64,000 bases of DNA from Pseudorasbora parva (taxonomy: Eukaryota; Chordata; Actinopteri; Cypriniformes; Gobionidae). Below the pieces are notes generated by a model. The model searched no databases, was not told where the DNA came from, and worked only from the letters and a program-made list of their open reading frames with translations. The stretch spans positions 46,793,676 through 46,857,675 of the forward strand of contig NC_090172.1 in NCBI RefSeq assembly GCF_024679245.1, written 5' to 3'. Position 1 is the stretch's first letter, and each line of letters begins with the position of its first letter. Shown piece after piece: positions 1-14,910 of this stretch. The position numbers were made by a program, and so were the translations under genes.

Positions 1-2519
<2,519 letters not shown>

Positions 2520-2910
2520 GGTGAGAATGAGTTGACGGTGGCGGAGAGGATAGTGTTTCTGCAGCCAACTGTCTGTTTACGTTTAACTTCACCCAGAGGA
2601 CGTCGACTGTCTCACAGGAGAGGACGACTGAAGAGGTACGTTCTGCCTTGGAGAATTAACAGCACTCTGTTGACAAATGACCTATCCCACGAAGATCTCT
2701 CGATGCCGAAAGAGAAATTCTTCCACCTCCATCATTTCCGCCCTGTGCTGCGTACGTCGCAGAAAGGGAAACGCCGCGTTGGCGTTCTTTGCAAAGGCGG
2801 CGGCGGTGCAAACTGATCGTTTGTTCTCCCGGGTCTGACTGGGAGTTAATGAGGCGGCATCCACCGTATCTTGGTCTTCCCCCAGATGAATCTCTCGCTG
2901 CAGCGAGCAT
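2520..2910 (+). promoter_or_regulatory. CpG-rich segment, possible untranslated first exon
   Basis: This 390-base stretch is GC-rich with frequent CpG, unlike its AT-rich surroundings. On the plus strand a strong splice-donor match, GAG|GTACGT, occurs near 2632-2643. No convincing coding start precedes it. If it is a first exon, its gene would continue over a long intron, possibly beyond the window. A decayed repeat with high CpG is the main alternative. Confidence 0.25.
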
Positions 2911-5014
2911 CATTTCAGCATTCGAAGCCTTCCAAGGGCGCTTTTTAAAAAAATGAATTCATTTATAATCGATTCAGACAACTAACCGTGGGAGGGTTGC
3001 CCTTAGATTGGATTTGTGACAGAGGATCCCTGCCCACGCTTACGTACAAACAAAGAGAAGCGAGTCTTGGTAACACAAGAACTATCCCAACAGAGTTCCC
3101 CTGTCAGCTAGACAACATGCGAACACCACCTTCCAATTTAAAGATGACTACAACTTTTAACCTTGTTTGCGTAAATATTTTAAAATGACATTTAGGGTTG
3201 TTCTCATTAAGTGAATAGCGGAATCAAAATTCAGTCACAATAGGCCAATTAACATAATAAGCCTGTATGAATTGGCCTAGTAGTAGGTTATATCCATTGA
3301 TTTGTAAAGTTATTCTCCTGTTTTAGGAAGTGTGCTGTTCCAGTCCTAAGCGAATTATGCAGAGAGCTAGAAAATTAAATTTATGTTGTTTAAATTTGCA
3401 TGAATTTTGTGACACAATTGCTTTTAAATTGCAGCTCATTTTAATAAAGTATATTGGGCAATCATCAGAAATAAGTTACAAACACCTTTTAGTTAGTCAT
3501 GATATGTCCTTTCATTTTATTCATGTAGGCTAGATATGCCTAAATTAGGCTATATGATCATAATCTTCTACTCATAATAATCTAAAGCCAATTGCTGAGT
3601 ACTGGGATGTTGTCAATGAAGATATGTCATGGCTTTAATGTGTACTTTGCAGACCGGTGCACATTTGTGCTCAGCTATGGGAATAAATAATGTACCAATG
3701 CTGAAAAAAACTGCCAATAAAGGGACAGGTGCAGATCTATACAGTCCACGTCAGGGGTGAGATTTGCATATATTCAGAAGTAAAACATTATCTTTTTAGA
3801 TTGTTAGAGTGAGCCAACAGCTATAAGTATCCACACTAAATGATCTATAAAATGCCATAATAACTTTCTTCTAAAATTTCCAGCAAAGAGAGGCAGTCAT
3901 ACGTGGATGTTATTCAGACGAACATTGCCCAGATATTTTATGCACTCTGGATATAATATATACAATACAACATTTACAGAGTGCTTTTTAAATATTCATT
4001 AATTAATTCATTATGTACAAAGCTTTTTAAATAGTATATGGACCTTTCATTACGACCTTATAAGGTATTTGTATTTTTTGTTGTTGTTGTTTTGTTTTTA
4101 AATCATCATTATGCCAAAAGAAAAAAACACTTTCTAAATGAAAGATTCAGTGTTTGGCAGTGCTTATGTAACTGCTTTAGAGCTGGGCAACAGGCCACAA
4201 CCTATGGGAGGAAGTGTGATCCATCTTCTGCATATTTTACAGCAGCTGAGCATATACTCTTTTCTTTATGCTATATCTTCTCATCATGGATATAACTTTG
4301 TTGTAGGGTTCATCATACTTTTTGGATTCCTCATAATGATATCTTATAGGGAAAAACATTGTGAATAGGAACATATTATTGGTAACCTTTAAAAAGACTA
4401 AACAAACTGGCAACTAAATTAAATAATTTGGCACACTGATATTTACAACCTACTTCAGTGCGCTGGGCATCCGGACACTGTTTATATTTCCTTTATGGCT
4501 ACTTGACTTTGAAATAGCAAGCCATTTACTGCTTTCCTACAGATTTAATTTAAAGTGAAAAATCACAGTGTGATGTGATTTATAAGCATCCATGGTTTTG
4601 ATGAATGGCCTACATGACATTAATGTTGAAAGATGAAAAAAACATGGCTTACAGAATCTTTTTTGACAGGTCTAGGGTCCCGGTGCACCATTTGAATATT
4701 ATTTTACCACTGATGATTTGACAGTTAGAAACAGATAGAACTGAACCAGACAAAGGCAGCCATCAAGGAGGGTAAGTACATGCTGAATGATTCATTTTTC
4801 CTCCTATTGAGCCTTCGGACCAAGTGTCGTTTTTAGTATCATTGATACATATCCTATTGCTCTACAGCAGAGGTTTTGCTGTATAGTGAGACAATGAAAC
4901 TGTGATCCCATACAAACAATATTTGAAGTAATGTCAGTTAAAGTATGTAAGCATGGTAAAATAAGTAAAACATCACATGATCACTTTAGAAAGTTTGTAT
5001 TTATCTCACTTTTT
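2911..5014. other. Intergenic, no gene recognised
   Basis: AT-rich sequence with short chance frames only. I see no terminal inverted repeat or splice-bounded exon. Confidence 0.5.
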
Positions 5015-5290
5015 GGTAACATTTTATTTTGATGGTCCCTTTTGAACATTGTGTTAATTAACTTTGCAACTATATGTCAACTACCAGTCATTAGAGTATT
5101 AAGGTATTATGTCTGATTAAAATCTGGTAACTCTTTATTGTGATGATTCCCCAACAGACTTTGCATGTACATGTCATCTTATTGTAACCCAAACCTACTA
5201 ATGGCTAACACTCTAATGAGAATGATGTAGGTGCAACCTTACTTATAGTCAACCTAATGTGTTAAAGAGACCATCAAAATAAAGTGAACC
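5015..5290. mobile_element. MITE with GGTAAC-type inverted ends
   Basis: The left end GGTAACATTTTATTTTGATG is matched in inverted form by the right end CATCAAAATAAAGTGAACC. The roughly 275-base body has no coding capacity. The outer motif is shared with the element at 11972-12632, so this is a dispersed family of non-autonomous DNA elements. The superfamily is not determined. Confidence 0.7.
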
Positions 5291-6288
5291 CCATTTTAAT
5301 ATGGAATAAGATAAAGTGATAGATAACTAATGATTTATATTTAAATAAAAAAAGACAGACGTTTCTCTTTCTGTGCTTGCACTTTTTCTCATGCCTGCTG
5401 TTTTTATATGTAGAAATGTTTTGAAGCTCAGCGATCATGCACTTATCTTAATGAAACACTCTCTATTTTAGCTTACATCTTTGATTTCTAAATCTCAGAG
5501 GCCACTTTCATCACCTTTACGTTTTGTTATATCAAATGTGGAAAAGGATTTCAACATTTAAAGCCTTTTTCGCATTAGCTGTACTACGCAAAGATAAACT
5601 CTATCGACTTTTATTCTGGGCTTTATCCCTGTAAGATTAGCTGGCTTTATCTGAGTCTGAGGTGCACGTTTTAAGCATTGATTGAAAAAAACGATGTATT
5701 GTGAATGTAAATAGAGGAAAAAACGGAGGGGCCTGAAATTGAAAGTGTTCTGGGAGGAAGAGGAGAATGATGAAAGGGGAGAATTAAGGGGGCTCTGTGG
5801 GGTGTGACGGAAGCACAGAGAGAAAGATGGGGAGACAGAGAGGAGTAGAGGAGATGAATGAAAAGTGAAGTGTAATTCGGTGAAAAAGATAAATAATGCA
5901 GGCAGGGATCAATTTATATAGACGCTTGCACTCACTCAAAATATACACAAATACACTAATTCAGAGAGGTTTTTACACCCAGTCAGGGAATCGGCAATAT
6001 AATATACACTTGAAGTTGGCATTCATTTACAATACATCGTATATTTTCTGAATGCATTTTCTACAAACTCATCCGTGGATATGTCTTTTTTAAAGAGTTT
6101 TTTTCCTCAATGTTTAATCAAACTGTCATAACTGGACCTTCTGGTGAAAACTTCCCTGGAGGAAGTACTGACTTATGTTCCTGTTCATCATTGTGAAACT
6201 GCTTTGAAATAATGTATAGAGCACTATATACATTTGAAAAAAAGGAGAAAAGATCTGTTGCTACTTCTGTTTTATGGTGACTTTTAAA
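5291..6288. other. Intergenic with purine-rich tract
   Basis: No gene seen. The plus strand is strongly purine-biased (GGGGAG, GAGAGA runs) from about 5715 to 5870. Confidence 0.5.
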
Positions 6289-6475
6289 ATAAAGGTTCTT
6301 TATGGTTCCATGAAGAACCTTTAACATTCATGGAACCTTTCCATTTCACAAAATGTTCTTTATATAGTGGAAAGGCTTCTTCAGATTATACTTTTTTTAA
6401 TTTAAATTGTTCTTTTAAGACCTGTTCATAAGGGTTCATTCCAAAAAAAGGTTCTATATAGGCATTGTTGCAAAA
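6289..6475. repeat. Dispersed repeat with AAGAACC hairpins
   Basis: The motif AAGGTTCTTTATGG is followed by ATGAAGAACCTTTAACATTC and further copies of GGTTCT, giving small hairpins. This pattern is familiar from short interspersed DNA elements in cyprinid genomes. The ends are only approximate. Confidence 0.5.
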
Positions 6476-6673
6476 ACCCTCTTTCGGAAGCTTTTTCAAA
6501 TTGAATAAAATAGTCATTCAGTCATGAAATAGAATGAATAGAGATCACAAATATACTTTCTTTTCTTTTTTTTAAAAAAGCAAGAAAAACAAATAATGCA
6601 TGATTTATTTACCATTTTAATGTCAGATGCTAATACGCATTAGTCCGATGACTCCACCCCCTAGCTCTTTCTC

Positions 6674-6676
<3 letters not shown>

Positions 6677-6718
<42 letters not shown>
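6677..6718. repeat. (CT)n microsatellite
   Basis: About 42 bases of CT dinucleotide. A short (AG)n tract follows at 6851-6869, so the two could pair as an imperfect hairpin. Confidence 0.95.
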
Positions 6719-6722
<4 letters not shown>

Positions 6723-7479
6723 GTGGTTTTGTTGTGGTGTTATAGAGCTGATGTTATTGGACCTGACGATTTACCGCCTTGTTTGGAACCGGACTCTCTC
6801 CCACACACTTTTCAACCCCCACTGCACACGTGTGGGCGAGGAGAGAAGAGAAAGAGAGAGAGAGAGAGAAGCCACTGCAATGACTGTCTACACAGTTTTT
6901 CAATGTCATCTCATGAGCCGTTTCACACACATGAACTCAATCACACCTTAAGACTCTGTTAGGACAGTCCGCACATCTGTCATATTAATATGGCTTCATG
7001 GAATTTGTATTCATTAAAAATGGGAAATGATTAATGAGCATCGCAGAGAATCTGTGGCAGCAAATGTGTGCAGCCATGTGCTTGATCTCGCCATTACCTT
7101 TAGCCTCCAGATGGTGTGTCATCTGTTGATAACACACCCATGGACATACTTCTCACCTTGCATATTCAACCATCAATAGGATGTCAGTGATTCTAACTGA
7201 GCTGCGAGGATTGGTCCCATTTACGTGATGCTGGAAAATACGCTTGCCTTGCTCCTGAATAGTCTGTGTAATATGAAAGACCTAGTAAGGTTGGCAGGGG
7301 ATCTGCAGTAACAGGGCTTGTCAGTACAATTGAACTCCCTCTGGCTGTTTTATTGAGGCTGGGAAGATGTTTCACAAACCAATATTTGATTTCTTCTCAG
7401 GTGTTTTACCTTGTTTTATTGTTAAAGAAAATGTCAGTAAATGTAACAAATAATTGCTGCATCTGAACTTGCATGCTGT

Positions 7480-7745
7480 ATAGTAGCACCAACCCGATCA
7501 CCATTAAAAAAGTACAGTCTATATGGTATGAATGATGTAGAGTGAAATCCGGACATACATTAGCCATGTTCACTGTCATGTGACCAGCAACAGTTGCGTC
7601 ACGTCACTGCCATTTACAAATTCTCTATTGTGGCCTCAAGGTATAATAAAGTAGTAGATCATCCAGGTACTTGTGAACTACTTTTTATTAATTTGGACAT
7701 ACTACTCAGCTCATATATACTGTTTTTCTCCAACTGTATATTATG
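7480..7745. repeat. Probable non-autonomous DNA element
   Basis: The wording GTATGAATGATGTAGAGTG and GGACATAC resembles the Harbinger-type MITEs of cyprinids, whose ends describe a change of sequence around an ATAG-type motif. The ends are not sharply defined here, so both limits and class are tentative. Confidence 0.35.
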
Positions 7746-8771
7746 GATGTAGGCATATTTGGATGCTGGGAATGTCCATCTCTTTATTTATTTTTCTTAC
7801 AGTGAATATGTTATTATCCTTATATTGCAATTATTATGAGTACAAGCTGTGAATAACAAATCCAATTGTGTCTGCTTAACTGAACTAACCACATAACATG
7901 TATTATCGTATATATTATGTATTATCTGTACGTTACTGTCACATAGATATTACTCTGACACACTCACCTCTGGCTAATAATAGAATACTTCCTAATTGTA
8001 AGATTGAAACAGGCATTTTCTATATTGCTTCTTATGTATTGTGAAAAGCACTATAAAAACAAACTTGAGCTGATTGTGTGTGTATGTAAGAGGAAGCAAG
8101 CAGAGTGAGCAAATCTAAGGCACAAACAGCGGAAAAAAAGCAAGATGATGAATATATGAGAGTATTTAACGATACACTGAATGCTAAAGTGAGTGAAAGG
8201 ACAACAGAGAAAAAGGACAAGGAGAAAAAATGAGAGCAAAACGAATGAATGAGAAGGAGAGAGAGGCAGAGAAAGATAGAGGAAGGAGGGGTGCGGCTCC
8301 CCGAGGGCTGTATGACTCACTCTCCTGCTGCTGGCTCGTGCGTCACTGGCGCGGTGCTGGAGGTGGAGATAGTGGAGAGGTCTGTGCATTTAATTATGGC
8401 CTGCCAATTTATACGCACTGTAGTGATACACACACATACACACATGCATAATCAATGAACAGATGTGGAGATTGACAGAAAAAGGTCAAACATGCTCTTT
8501 TTTTTTGCATATGCACACAAACAGATATCGGCCATGTTGAGAAACGGACTGCCAACAAATAAACAAGCAAGTGTATACACAAACACTTCTTGTTTGCGTT
8601 TAACTTTATGAAAGACTGCTTGTTCACAACAGCCCTATAATTATTTCTTCATATTAGCATGTTAAGTAAACATAATCGGTGTTAATACAGACAGCTAAAG
8701 CCTTAAAGAGCAATGCATGAATAAAACGATGAAACCGACTTCAGTGGTGCCAATGTATTAGAACCTGTTAA

Positions 8772-9779
8772 AGGAACACGCCAACTTTTGGGACTTTAGC
8801 TTATTCACCATGTCCCAATGCTGCATTCCAAAAAGGTTTTTGAGCCTGTAAGTGCAACTTCAAACCACGGCTCACGACTTTGAAGCGTTCCAGGCAAAGT
8901 CACGCCAAACTGCCTGAGCTCAAGAAATTGTGGTAGCTAGATGTAAACAAAGCATGGCTGACCATATGGGTCTGATGCTCATTTACAATCATTTCTACCA
9001 ATATGGCTAGGAACTACACTCTCATCCCTGTGTAATAATCAGGGAAATTTGCTGCCATGGTTGCAGCAGGCGCAATGGTATTACCCAGCACCAGAAAACA
9101 GGCTAACTTCTGTCAACATAACCAATGTGACAACCTGCTTACACAGAGAGTATGCTGGGGACTATTTTCAGGTGCCGTGGAATATCATTGCGCCTGCTGC
9201 ATCCCTAATATGGCAGCAAAGTTCCCGGATTATTACACAGGAATGAGAATAGTTCGTTCTAGAAAATAACAACTTTTCCTTTTTCGTCGGTTTTAGTACA
9301 TAATGTAACACATCACAACATGTAAATAGCAAAATGTTGGTGTTATTTTGTCACTTATTGAGCAGTAGGATAGATGGAGCTGTTTATCTCCCGTCTTTTT
9401 GCTAAGCTACACTCTAAAAAATGCTGGGTTAAAAACAACCCAAGTTGGGTTGAAAATGCACCGACCCAACAATTGGGTTGTTTTAACCCAATGGTTGAGT
9501 TGTTCTTACCCAGCAATTGGGTTGTCTTAAGCAACATTTAACCCAACCACTGGGTTAAAACAACTCAACCATTGGGTTAAACCACTCAATTGTTGGGTCG
9601 GTGCATTTTCAACCCAACTTGGGTTGTTTTTAACCCAGCATTTTTTAGAGTGTAGGCTAGCAGTGGGTGTGTTAGACAGAGTTGTGGCATGCATGGAGAT
9701 GAGAATGGTATGTATGGATTTATCTAACTCTGGGGGATACGGCGAATAAGCTAAAGTTCCAGAAAGTTGGCGCGTTTCT
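8772..9779. mobile_element. TTAA-flanked non-autonomous transposon
   Basis: The element starts AGGAACACGCCAACTTTTGG and ends with the inverted form CCAGAAAGTTGGCGCGTTTCT. It is flanked on both sides by TTAA (8768-8771 and 9780-9783). TTAA target duplication is typical of piggyBac and Kolobok elements. The inside has a second inverted pair, about 9013-9083 against 9178-9250, containing the mirror motif GCAGCAGGCGCAATG. The short frames at 9049-9269 come from this hairpin and are not genes. A separate palindromic MITE is inserted at 9410-9652. Confidence 0.8.
9410..9652. mobile_element. Palindromic MITE with TA target site
   Basis: The left end CACTCTAAAAAATGCTGGGT is perfectly inverted at the right end ACCCAGCATTTTTTAGAGTG, and the complementarity continues inward for most of the 243 bases. 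A TA dinucleotide stands on each side (9408-9409 and 9653-9654), as expected for a Tc1/mariner-type MITE. It is nested inside the TTAA element at 8772-9779 and is therefore the younger insertion. Confidence 0.9.
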
Positions 9780-9783
9780 TTAA

Positions 9784-11270
9784 GAGAGGCAAATAATAAT
9801 ATATAACACACAAAAATATATAACACTAAAATATATATGTGTATATTTTATAGTTTAGTTACTTTTATTTATTTTTTTCTAAATGGTAAGAATAATGTCC
9901 CAAGAGGATATAGGCCTATTAAAGGAATCGGAAGCGTTTTTTTATAATAATCTCTGCTATTGTTTTGTTCTTTTTGTAATAATAATTGAGGATAAGAAAT
10001 GTGTTTTGAGCACCAAATCAGAATATTAGAATGATTTCTGAAGGATCATCTGACACTGAAGACTGCTAAATATTCAGTCCTGAAAATTTAACTTCACAGA
10101 AATAAACAAATATTTTCATATTAAAATAAAAAACATTAACATTTTAAATTGTAATAATGTTTCACAATATTATAGTTTTTACTGTATTTTTAAAAAATAA
10201 CTTTTTTTTAAAACATCTCTTTCAGAATTCAAACGTAGCATATATCTAATATAATATATCATATAATATATACACGTGTCCTTTTGAGTTTGAGTGTGTG
10301 TATGCTTTTAAAATGTTTTTATTTTTTAATTTTATGCTTTTAGAAGTATATGATATTGAATGGTTGGTTTGGAGGGCATTTTGCTGTCTCTGTATGCTAC
10401 TGTGGCTCATGCTCATGCTCATTCTGACTGTGTGTGCGAGAGAGACGCACATCACATTGGCTGCTATCTCTGTTATATGAGTAAACTGCTATTGAACCAG
10501 ATGAAGGAACAGCTTGTTGCAGTGACATTGACGCTCCCTGTTTGTTTTTCTCTGAGTGGATCCCGCAATCGGCACCATGCTAACGCAACAAGTACTTACA
10601 TGATTAATAATGACAGCATGATGAAGAAGTGCATCATCATAATCTCAATTACTGTCACATAGCACCTTACAAGAGCCTGTTGCTTCCATGTAGAGAATTT
10701 AATCAGTGAAACTGGAGAGGAAGCCAGGATTGATGATGCACATTTGGTTGTCAGGCTTTAAAAAAGAGATAGTGCTTATCAAGGGCCACACAGTGGATGG
10801 TAAATGACTGAACCCTAAACCCAACTAAAGGTTCTCGCATTAGCAGACAGATCAAAATGGCTTTGTGTTTAAAACACAAAACAAACCGCAGGGTGGTAAA
10901 TTGCAAGAGATTTTTGTTGACATGACTGAGCTAGTCTTATTTGTACCTAGGTGGTGCACTTCATCTGATACCCAGTCCTACTAGATCAGTCCTTTCTCAG
11001 CAGACTTTTTCTCATGGTGATGCATTTGGGGAGAATCCATGACAAATAAACTGGACAAACTGTTGATGACTGGAGAGATTTGCAAACTGAGGTGGAGCTT
11101 TAGCCGATGGTTTGATAGTGATTTGCTCATCCTTTTGCTGAAGCCTGCGATCAGCCATCTTTAATGCAATCTGCATTGGTGAATTTGATTTGTGATGAAA
11201 CAGATTTGTTCTGTGTGTGTCAGTGTTTCAGCCACACAGAGACTGGTTAGTGATAGATGTTTCTATATTG
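9784..11270. other. Intergenic, no gene recognised
   Basis: AT-rich. The overlapping frames at 10246-10662 have no recognisable domain and no splice-site context. Confidence 0.5.
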
Positions 11271-11279
11271 ACTACACTG

Positions 11280-11490
11280 ACTCAATGAGAACAAAACTTG
11301 AACTGAACAATGACACTATTGTCTTCTAGCTGATTAGAGCTGAGTATAACCTATTTTATAATTGATGAACTGTACGGTTTTTGAACACTAAACTTACTTG
11401 AGCTGAGTGTATGTCTTTTTAGAGCTGCTTTACAGCAGAATTAGAATAAATAAATGCGACATAAATAAAGGTGAGTTGACTTGATCACTT
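11280..11490. repeat. Dispersed cyprinid repeat, TTTATTTATA/AGCTGCTTT type
   Basis: It contains the phrases GAACACTAAACTTACTTGAG, AGAGCTGCTTTACAGC and ATAAATAAAGGTGAGTTGAC. The same order of phrases is found at 36500-36830, and the core recurs at 23565-23638, 43424-43765 and 62370-64000. This is a dispersed repeat family with at least five copies in the window. I cannot assign it to a named class. Confidence 0.65.
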
Positions 11491-11971
11491 TTACTGAGGG
11501 TCATAAAGCCTTTGCACACATCGGTCACTCTTGAGGAGTAACATTTAATCTTTAACTGACAAAGTCTCGCTCCTCTTCCTGTTGATCTTTTTTTTCATCT
11601 GTCCTTCCTTTTTCACCTGCTTTTTTCCTTAATCGTCTGTGTCGCCCCTCTTCGTTTTGTTCTCTTCTCATTTCTCAAGCTGTCCCTCTTTTTGTTCTCT
11701 TAATGCTTCTGTCTCGGTCTTTTTCCTCACTCTCTCTTGCCAGTAATGAGGTTTAATGCCTGCAGTCTTGTTTGCTCACTAGACCATAAACAGATGTGGA
11801 GACTTAGAGTAGAAAAGTGAAACAGAAAAAGATAAATTAGAGAAAAGGCATATGTGTTAATAAAGGAAACTAAAATTTAATGACAAGTTGCAAGATAAGT
11901 GCTTAACGGACAAACAAATACGTTAATCAAACAAAAATCTAAATAAATGTATTATTTCAAATAAAAAATAT

Positions 11972-12632
11972 GGTAACACTTTATTTTAAGGTGACATAGT
12001 TACACTTTACTACTAACTATATTAATAACAGTAAATTATGCATAATTACAAATAACTAACCATAAACCAAACCGTAACTAATAAGTACAGATATGTTTGT
12101 TAATAATACTCAGATTTGAGAAAGTAGAATTATGTCACTTTAACCCTTAAATCTGTTAATATTTTGCCAATCATTGCATATTCGGGTCTTAAGCGACCAT
12201 GATCTATTCCTAAAACAGATAGAACTTTCACATAAAACTCTCCTGATATTGAAGTAAAAATAACACAATAATAAAATAAAGCATATTTTTTTACCTTTTG
12301 AAGCTTGAAAGGGTTCAATTTGAGCAGATGTTTTATATCATCATTACTGTCCTCGTAAGAGCTCATTTACATTCAGCATCTGGCTCATGTTCACGCTTAT
12401 TTTCAAAATATAATTTTCAACATCTTCAAAATCAATATTATCATCACTGATAGCTTCTTCACCGGATCCACCAAGTTACAATGACACTAATATTTTTTTT
12501 TTCTTGTTATATTGTTTATAGTAAATTCATTGAGGAATACTAAGAAGGTTGAATGAGGAGGAGGCTAGTGAATGACATCCCGGGTCAATAAAGACCCACA
12601 GTATGCGTTTAAGGGTTAAAATAAAGTGTAAC
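11972..12632. mobile_element. Non-autonomous element with GGTAACAC ends
   Basis: The left end GGTAACACTTTATTTTAA is matched by the inverted right end TTAAAATAAAGTGTAACC. The outer motif is that of the 5015-5290 element. The body is interrupted by a second inverted-repeat unit at 12141-12618, which accounts for most of the length. Confidence 0.7.
12141..12618. mobile_element. Nested element with TAACCCTTAAA ends
   Basis: TAACCCTTAAA at the left is inverted as TTTAAGGGTTA at the right. On the minus strand a frame at 12130-12366 begins with an acidic serine-rich stretch (SSYEDSNDD) and is preceded by more acidic codons around 12370-12460. This could be the eroded start of a transposase, but no catalytic motif is visible. 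Confidence 0.5.
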
Positions 12633-12674
12633 CAAAATATTTCTAGATAACTAAAAATAATAAAAAACAAACAT

Positions 12675-12960
12675 TCTGCTGTCATGGTTGAGATGCATAA
12701 AAAAGGTACAAAGACAAAGAACAGCTCAAATGGCATTTAATAATATCCACAGGTTGAATCCACATTCAGACAGCAAGAAAACAACCATACTTGAACAAGA
12801 CCGGACAACAGAGAAATGAAAACACATGACTTAAATAAATAGACAAAACAAGGTGATAAACGATAAACAGCTGACCGTGATGATGAATGTGATCAGTAAC
12901 TATGGTGACAGACTAGTGGCAGGAAATGGTGCAAAACAGAATTCCATACAGAATGATATA
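12675..12960 (-). repeat. LTR-like direct repeat, copy 1
   Basis: About 240 bases from 12722 match the sequence at 16748-16972 in the same orientation, for example GGTTGAATCCACATTCAGAC and CAGCTGACCGTGATGATGAA. Read on the minus strand the unit ends in TATTATTAAATGCC, which looks like an LTR polyadenylation region. It is truncated on the right by a MITE insertion. LTR identity is inferred. Confidence 0.55.
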
Positions 12961-12962
12961 GG

Positions 12963-13238
12963 CCCTGTCCCAAATGGCACACTTCATGTGCACTTTCGGT
13001 CTTGTAGACATACAATGGCCGCTGTGTGCACGTGTCCTTTAAGTCCACGAGACCGCAGGGCATCCCATTTGTCATTTTAGGTCTCAGAAGGGTGCTTGCG
13101 CGCCCTCGTTCCGCACTTCTGCTGAGCCCACACTGGTGCGGGTTATGCAGCAGACGTCTTCCCAGCAGTCAAAGCGGCATTACGTTGTGAAAGTACCGAC
13201 TCAGAGGAAGGCCGTGAGGGTTTAGGGTGCCATTTGCG
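12963..13238. mobile_element. MITE with CCCAAATGGCAC ends
   Basis: The left end CCTGTCCCAAATGGCACACT is matched by an inverted, partly decayed right end AGGGTGCCATTTGCGAG. A second copy lies at 44524-44815 and shares CACTTCATGT/TTTCGGTCTTGT, TTTAAGTCCACGA and GAGGGTTTAGGGTGCCA. No coding capacity. Confidence 0.65.
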
Positions 13239-14150
13239 AGAAGGCCATTGTGACATAATGCCCCCTCCCAGAAAGGCGTGACCTCGGCAGGTTAATGTAG
13301 GAGGTTTTGGTGGAGGGCGGTAGTCTGAGAGAGGGAAGGACATTCCAGGGAGGAGCAGATGGTAGTGTTATACAGTGGGTGGCCTTTAGCAGGAAAAGCT
13401 TGATGTGCTCAAGGCCACAGCCAGGACGGTGTCCCACAGTGGCGTTGCTGGAGAGGGGAGCCATGGTGGTGAAGGTCTCCATGCCACCCTGGGGATGTAT
13501 GAAAGTAACAAAGCCAATGGAGGTGGAGCCCTAGCGCTGACAGAGCAGAGCAGGCGAAGGAGCAGAGTAATGCTGAAGATCCACGACGGAGCCATATACT
13601 GACCACCCCCTCAAGATGGAAACAAACACTACCACAGGGCTGAGATGGAGCTAGAATGACTAAGGGCTGAGATGGAGCTTGAGGTAAGGCAGAGCCAAAC
13701 AGAGTCTTAGGGGAAGAGGGCCAGAGAGCAGCAAACGGCCCGCAAGTCCATGACGCTGTGATGTCGATGTCGGAGCAAGGTGATAGTCAGCGGGAGTCCA
13801 GCAGAGTCGAAAGCTCGATGGTCACTGTTGACATTGAAGGGGAAAAAGGAGCACATGTGGAGGAGTCATTGCACACCAACTGGAGGAGTCAGGGCAATGG
13901 ACTGAGGTGGCACAACCAGATCTGAGGCCAGGGCCAGAGCCACAGGATCTCCACGCCCAGGAGAAACTCGCTCACAGCAAGGTGTAGCCATGCCACTGAG
14001 AGGAGGCTGATGAAGAACTTATGGGATAATGGGAGACAGCGAGGGCTAGGTAGCAGACATGGCTGAGGGTTGGAGAAGGGACTGGGGAGGAACCAAGCCT
14101 GCAGTAACCCTCTCATGGGCCTTTTGCGCCTCGACCCTTTTGCGCCTCGA
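13239..14150. other. GC-rich degenerate repeat block
   Basis: GC-rich and CpG-containing sequence with overlapping frames on both strands (13143-13606, 13889-14185). A phrase AAGGGCTGAGATGGAGCT is repeated at about 13637 and 13665. The composition and the flanking LTR-like repeats suggest retroelement interior, but I find no gag, protease or polymerase motif. Confidence 0.4.
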
Positions 14151-14156
14151 TGCCCC

Positions 14157-14187
<31 letters not shown>

Positions 14188-14190
14188 ACT
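14119..14190. repeat. Short duplication, poly-C run and (AC)n
   Basis: CCTTTTGCGCCTCGA is duplicated back to back at 14119-14150. It is followed by 21 C residues at 14153-14173 and then (AC)n to about 14189. This is a slippage-prone and sequencing-difficult site. Confidence 0.9.
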
Positions 14191-14910
14191 TCTGATATTT
14201 TTTTCCCCCAAAGTTAGTTCATGTCATTGAAGGTAGTTATCACGATGATTTCATTTCAAGTGTTCGTTTTTAAAATAAGTTTAGTTTTAGTTAGTTATTT
14301 GATGCTATAAAAACGGGGGGTGTGACGTCATGATTGACAGCTGAGCTCAACGTCTTCTCTGAGTGAAGTTGTCACTTTTTTGGGAAACGTTTTTTGGGAG
14401 CAGATTGGAGCTTTAGCTTTAATTTCTACATTTCTGGCAAGCGGAAACGGATGATGTCGAGTCGTCCATATTTTTTTACGGTCTATGAGAGGAACAGAGG
14501 GACTGGCAAAAAACAAAAAATTCTGGTCAAATGTCTGGAGAGGAGGTGGGAGAGGGTGGGACCAGCAAGTCCAAAATAGAACAGACAGGTTTGGGAGGGA
14601 TTAAAGGGGGTAGGGGATATTCCTTTTCAAAAACAAATGTACAGTTACTTATGCTAGCCAACTCACTCTCAGTGGCGGGAGTGTGGGCGGGGCTCCATTC
14701 CGCATCGCCAAACTTCTCACAAACCCCCTTGGCATTGGATGCAGCTGGTCAGATACGTGATGCCCTGGCTCTGTGGCGATGTTTTGCTCAGCCGTTCCAT
14801 TCCTTGCTGGCTCCTGCATCACTGTACAGCTTATGCTGCTGGTCCTCGCCGTCTGGAGGTTCCTGGGTAGGCACTGGATTAGGTGTGGGGCTGGTGTTAT
14901 CATTTTATTA

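Noticed and set aside
13866..13882. 17-base match (TCATTGCACACCAACTG) to Tc1 sequence at 15004-15020
   Set aside because: The match does not extend on either side. It is most likely coincidence or a very old fragment, too short to annotate.
13143..14185. Cluster of overlapping frames on both strands suggesting a gene
   Set aside because: Frames overlap in several phases in GC-rich repeat-like sequence. None has a recognisable domain or consistent codon pattern.
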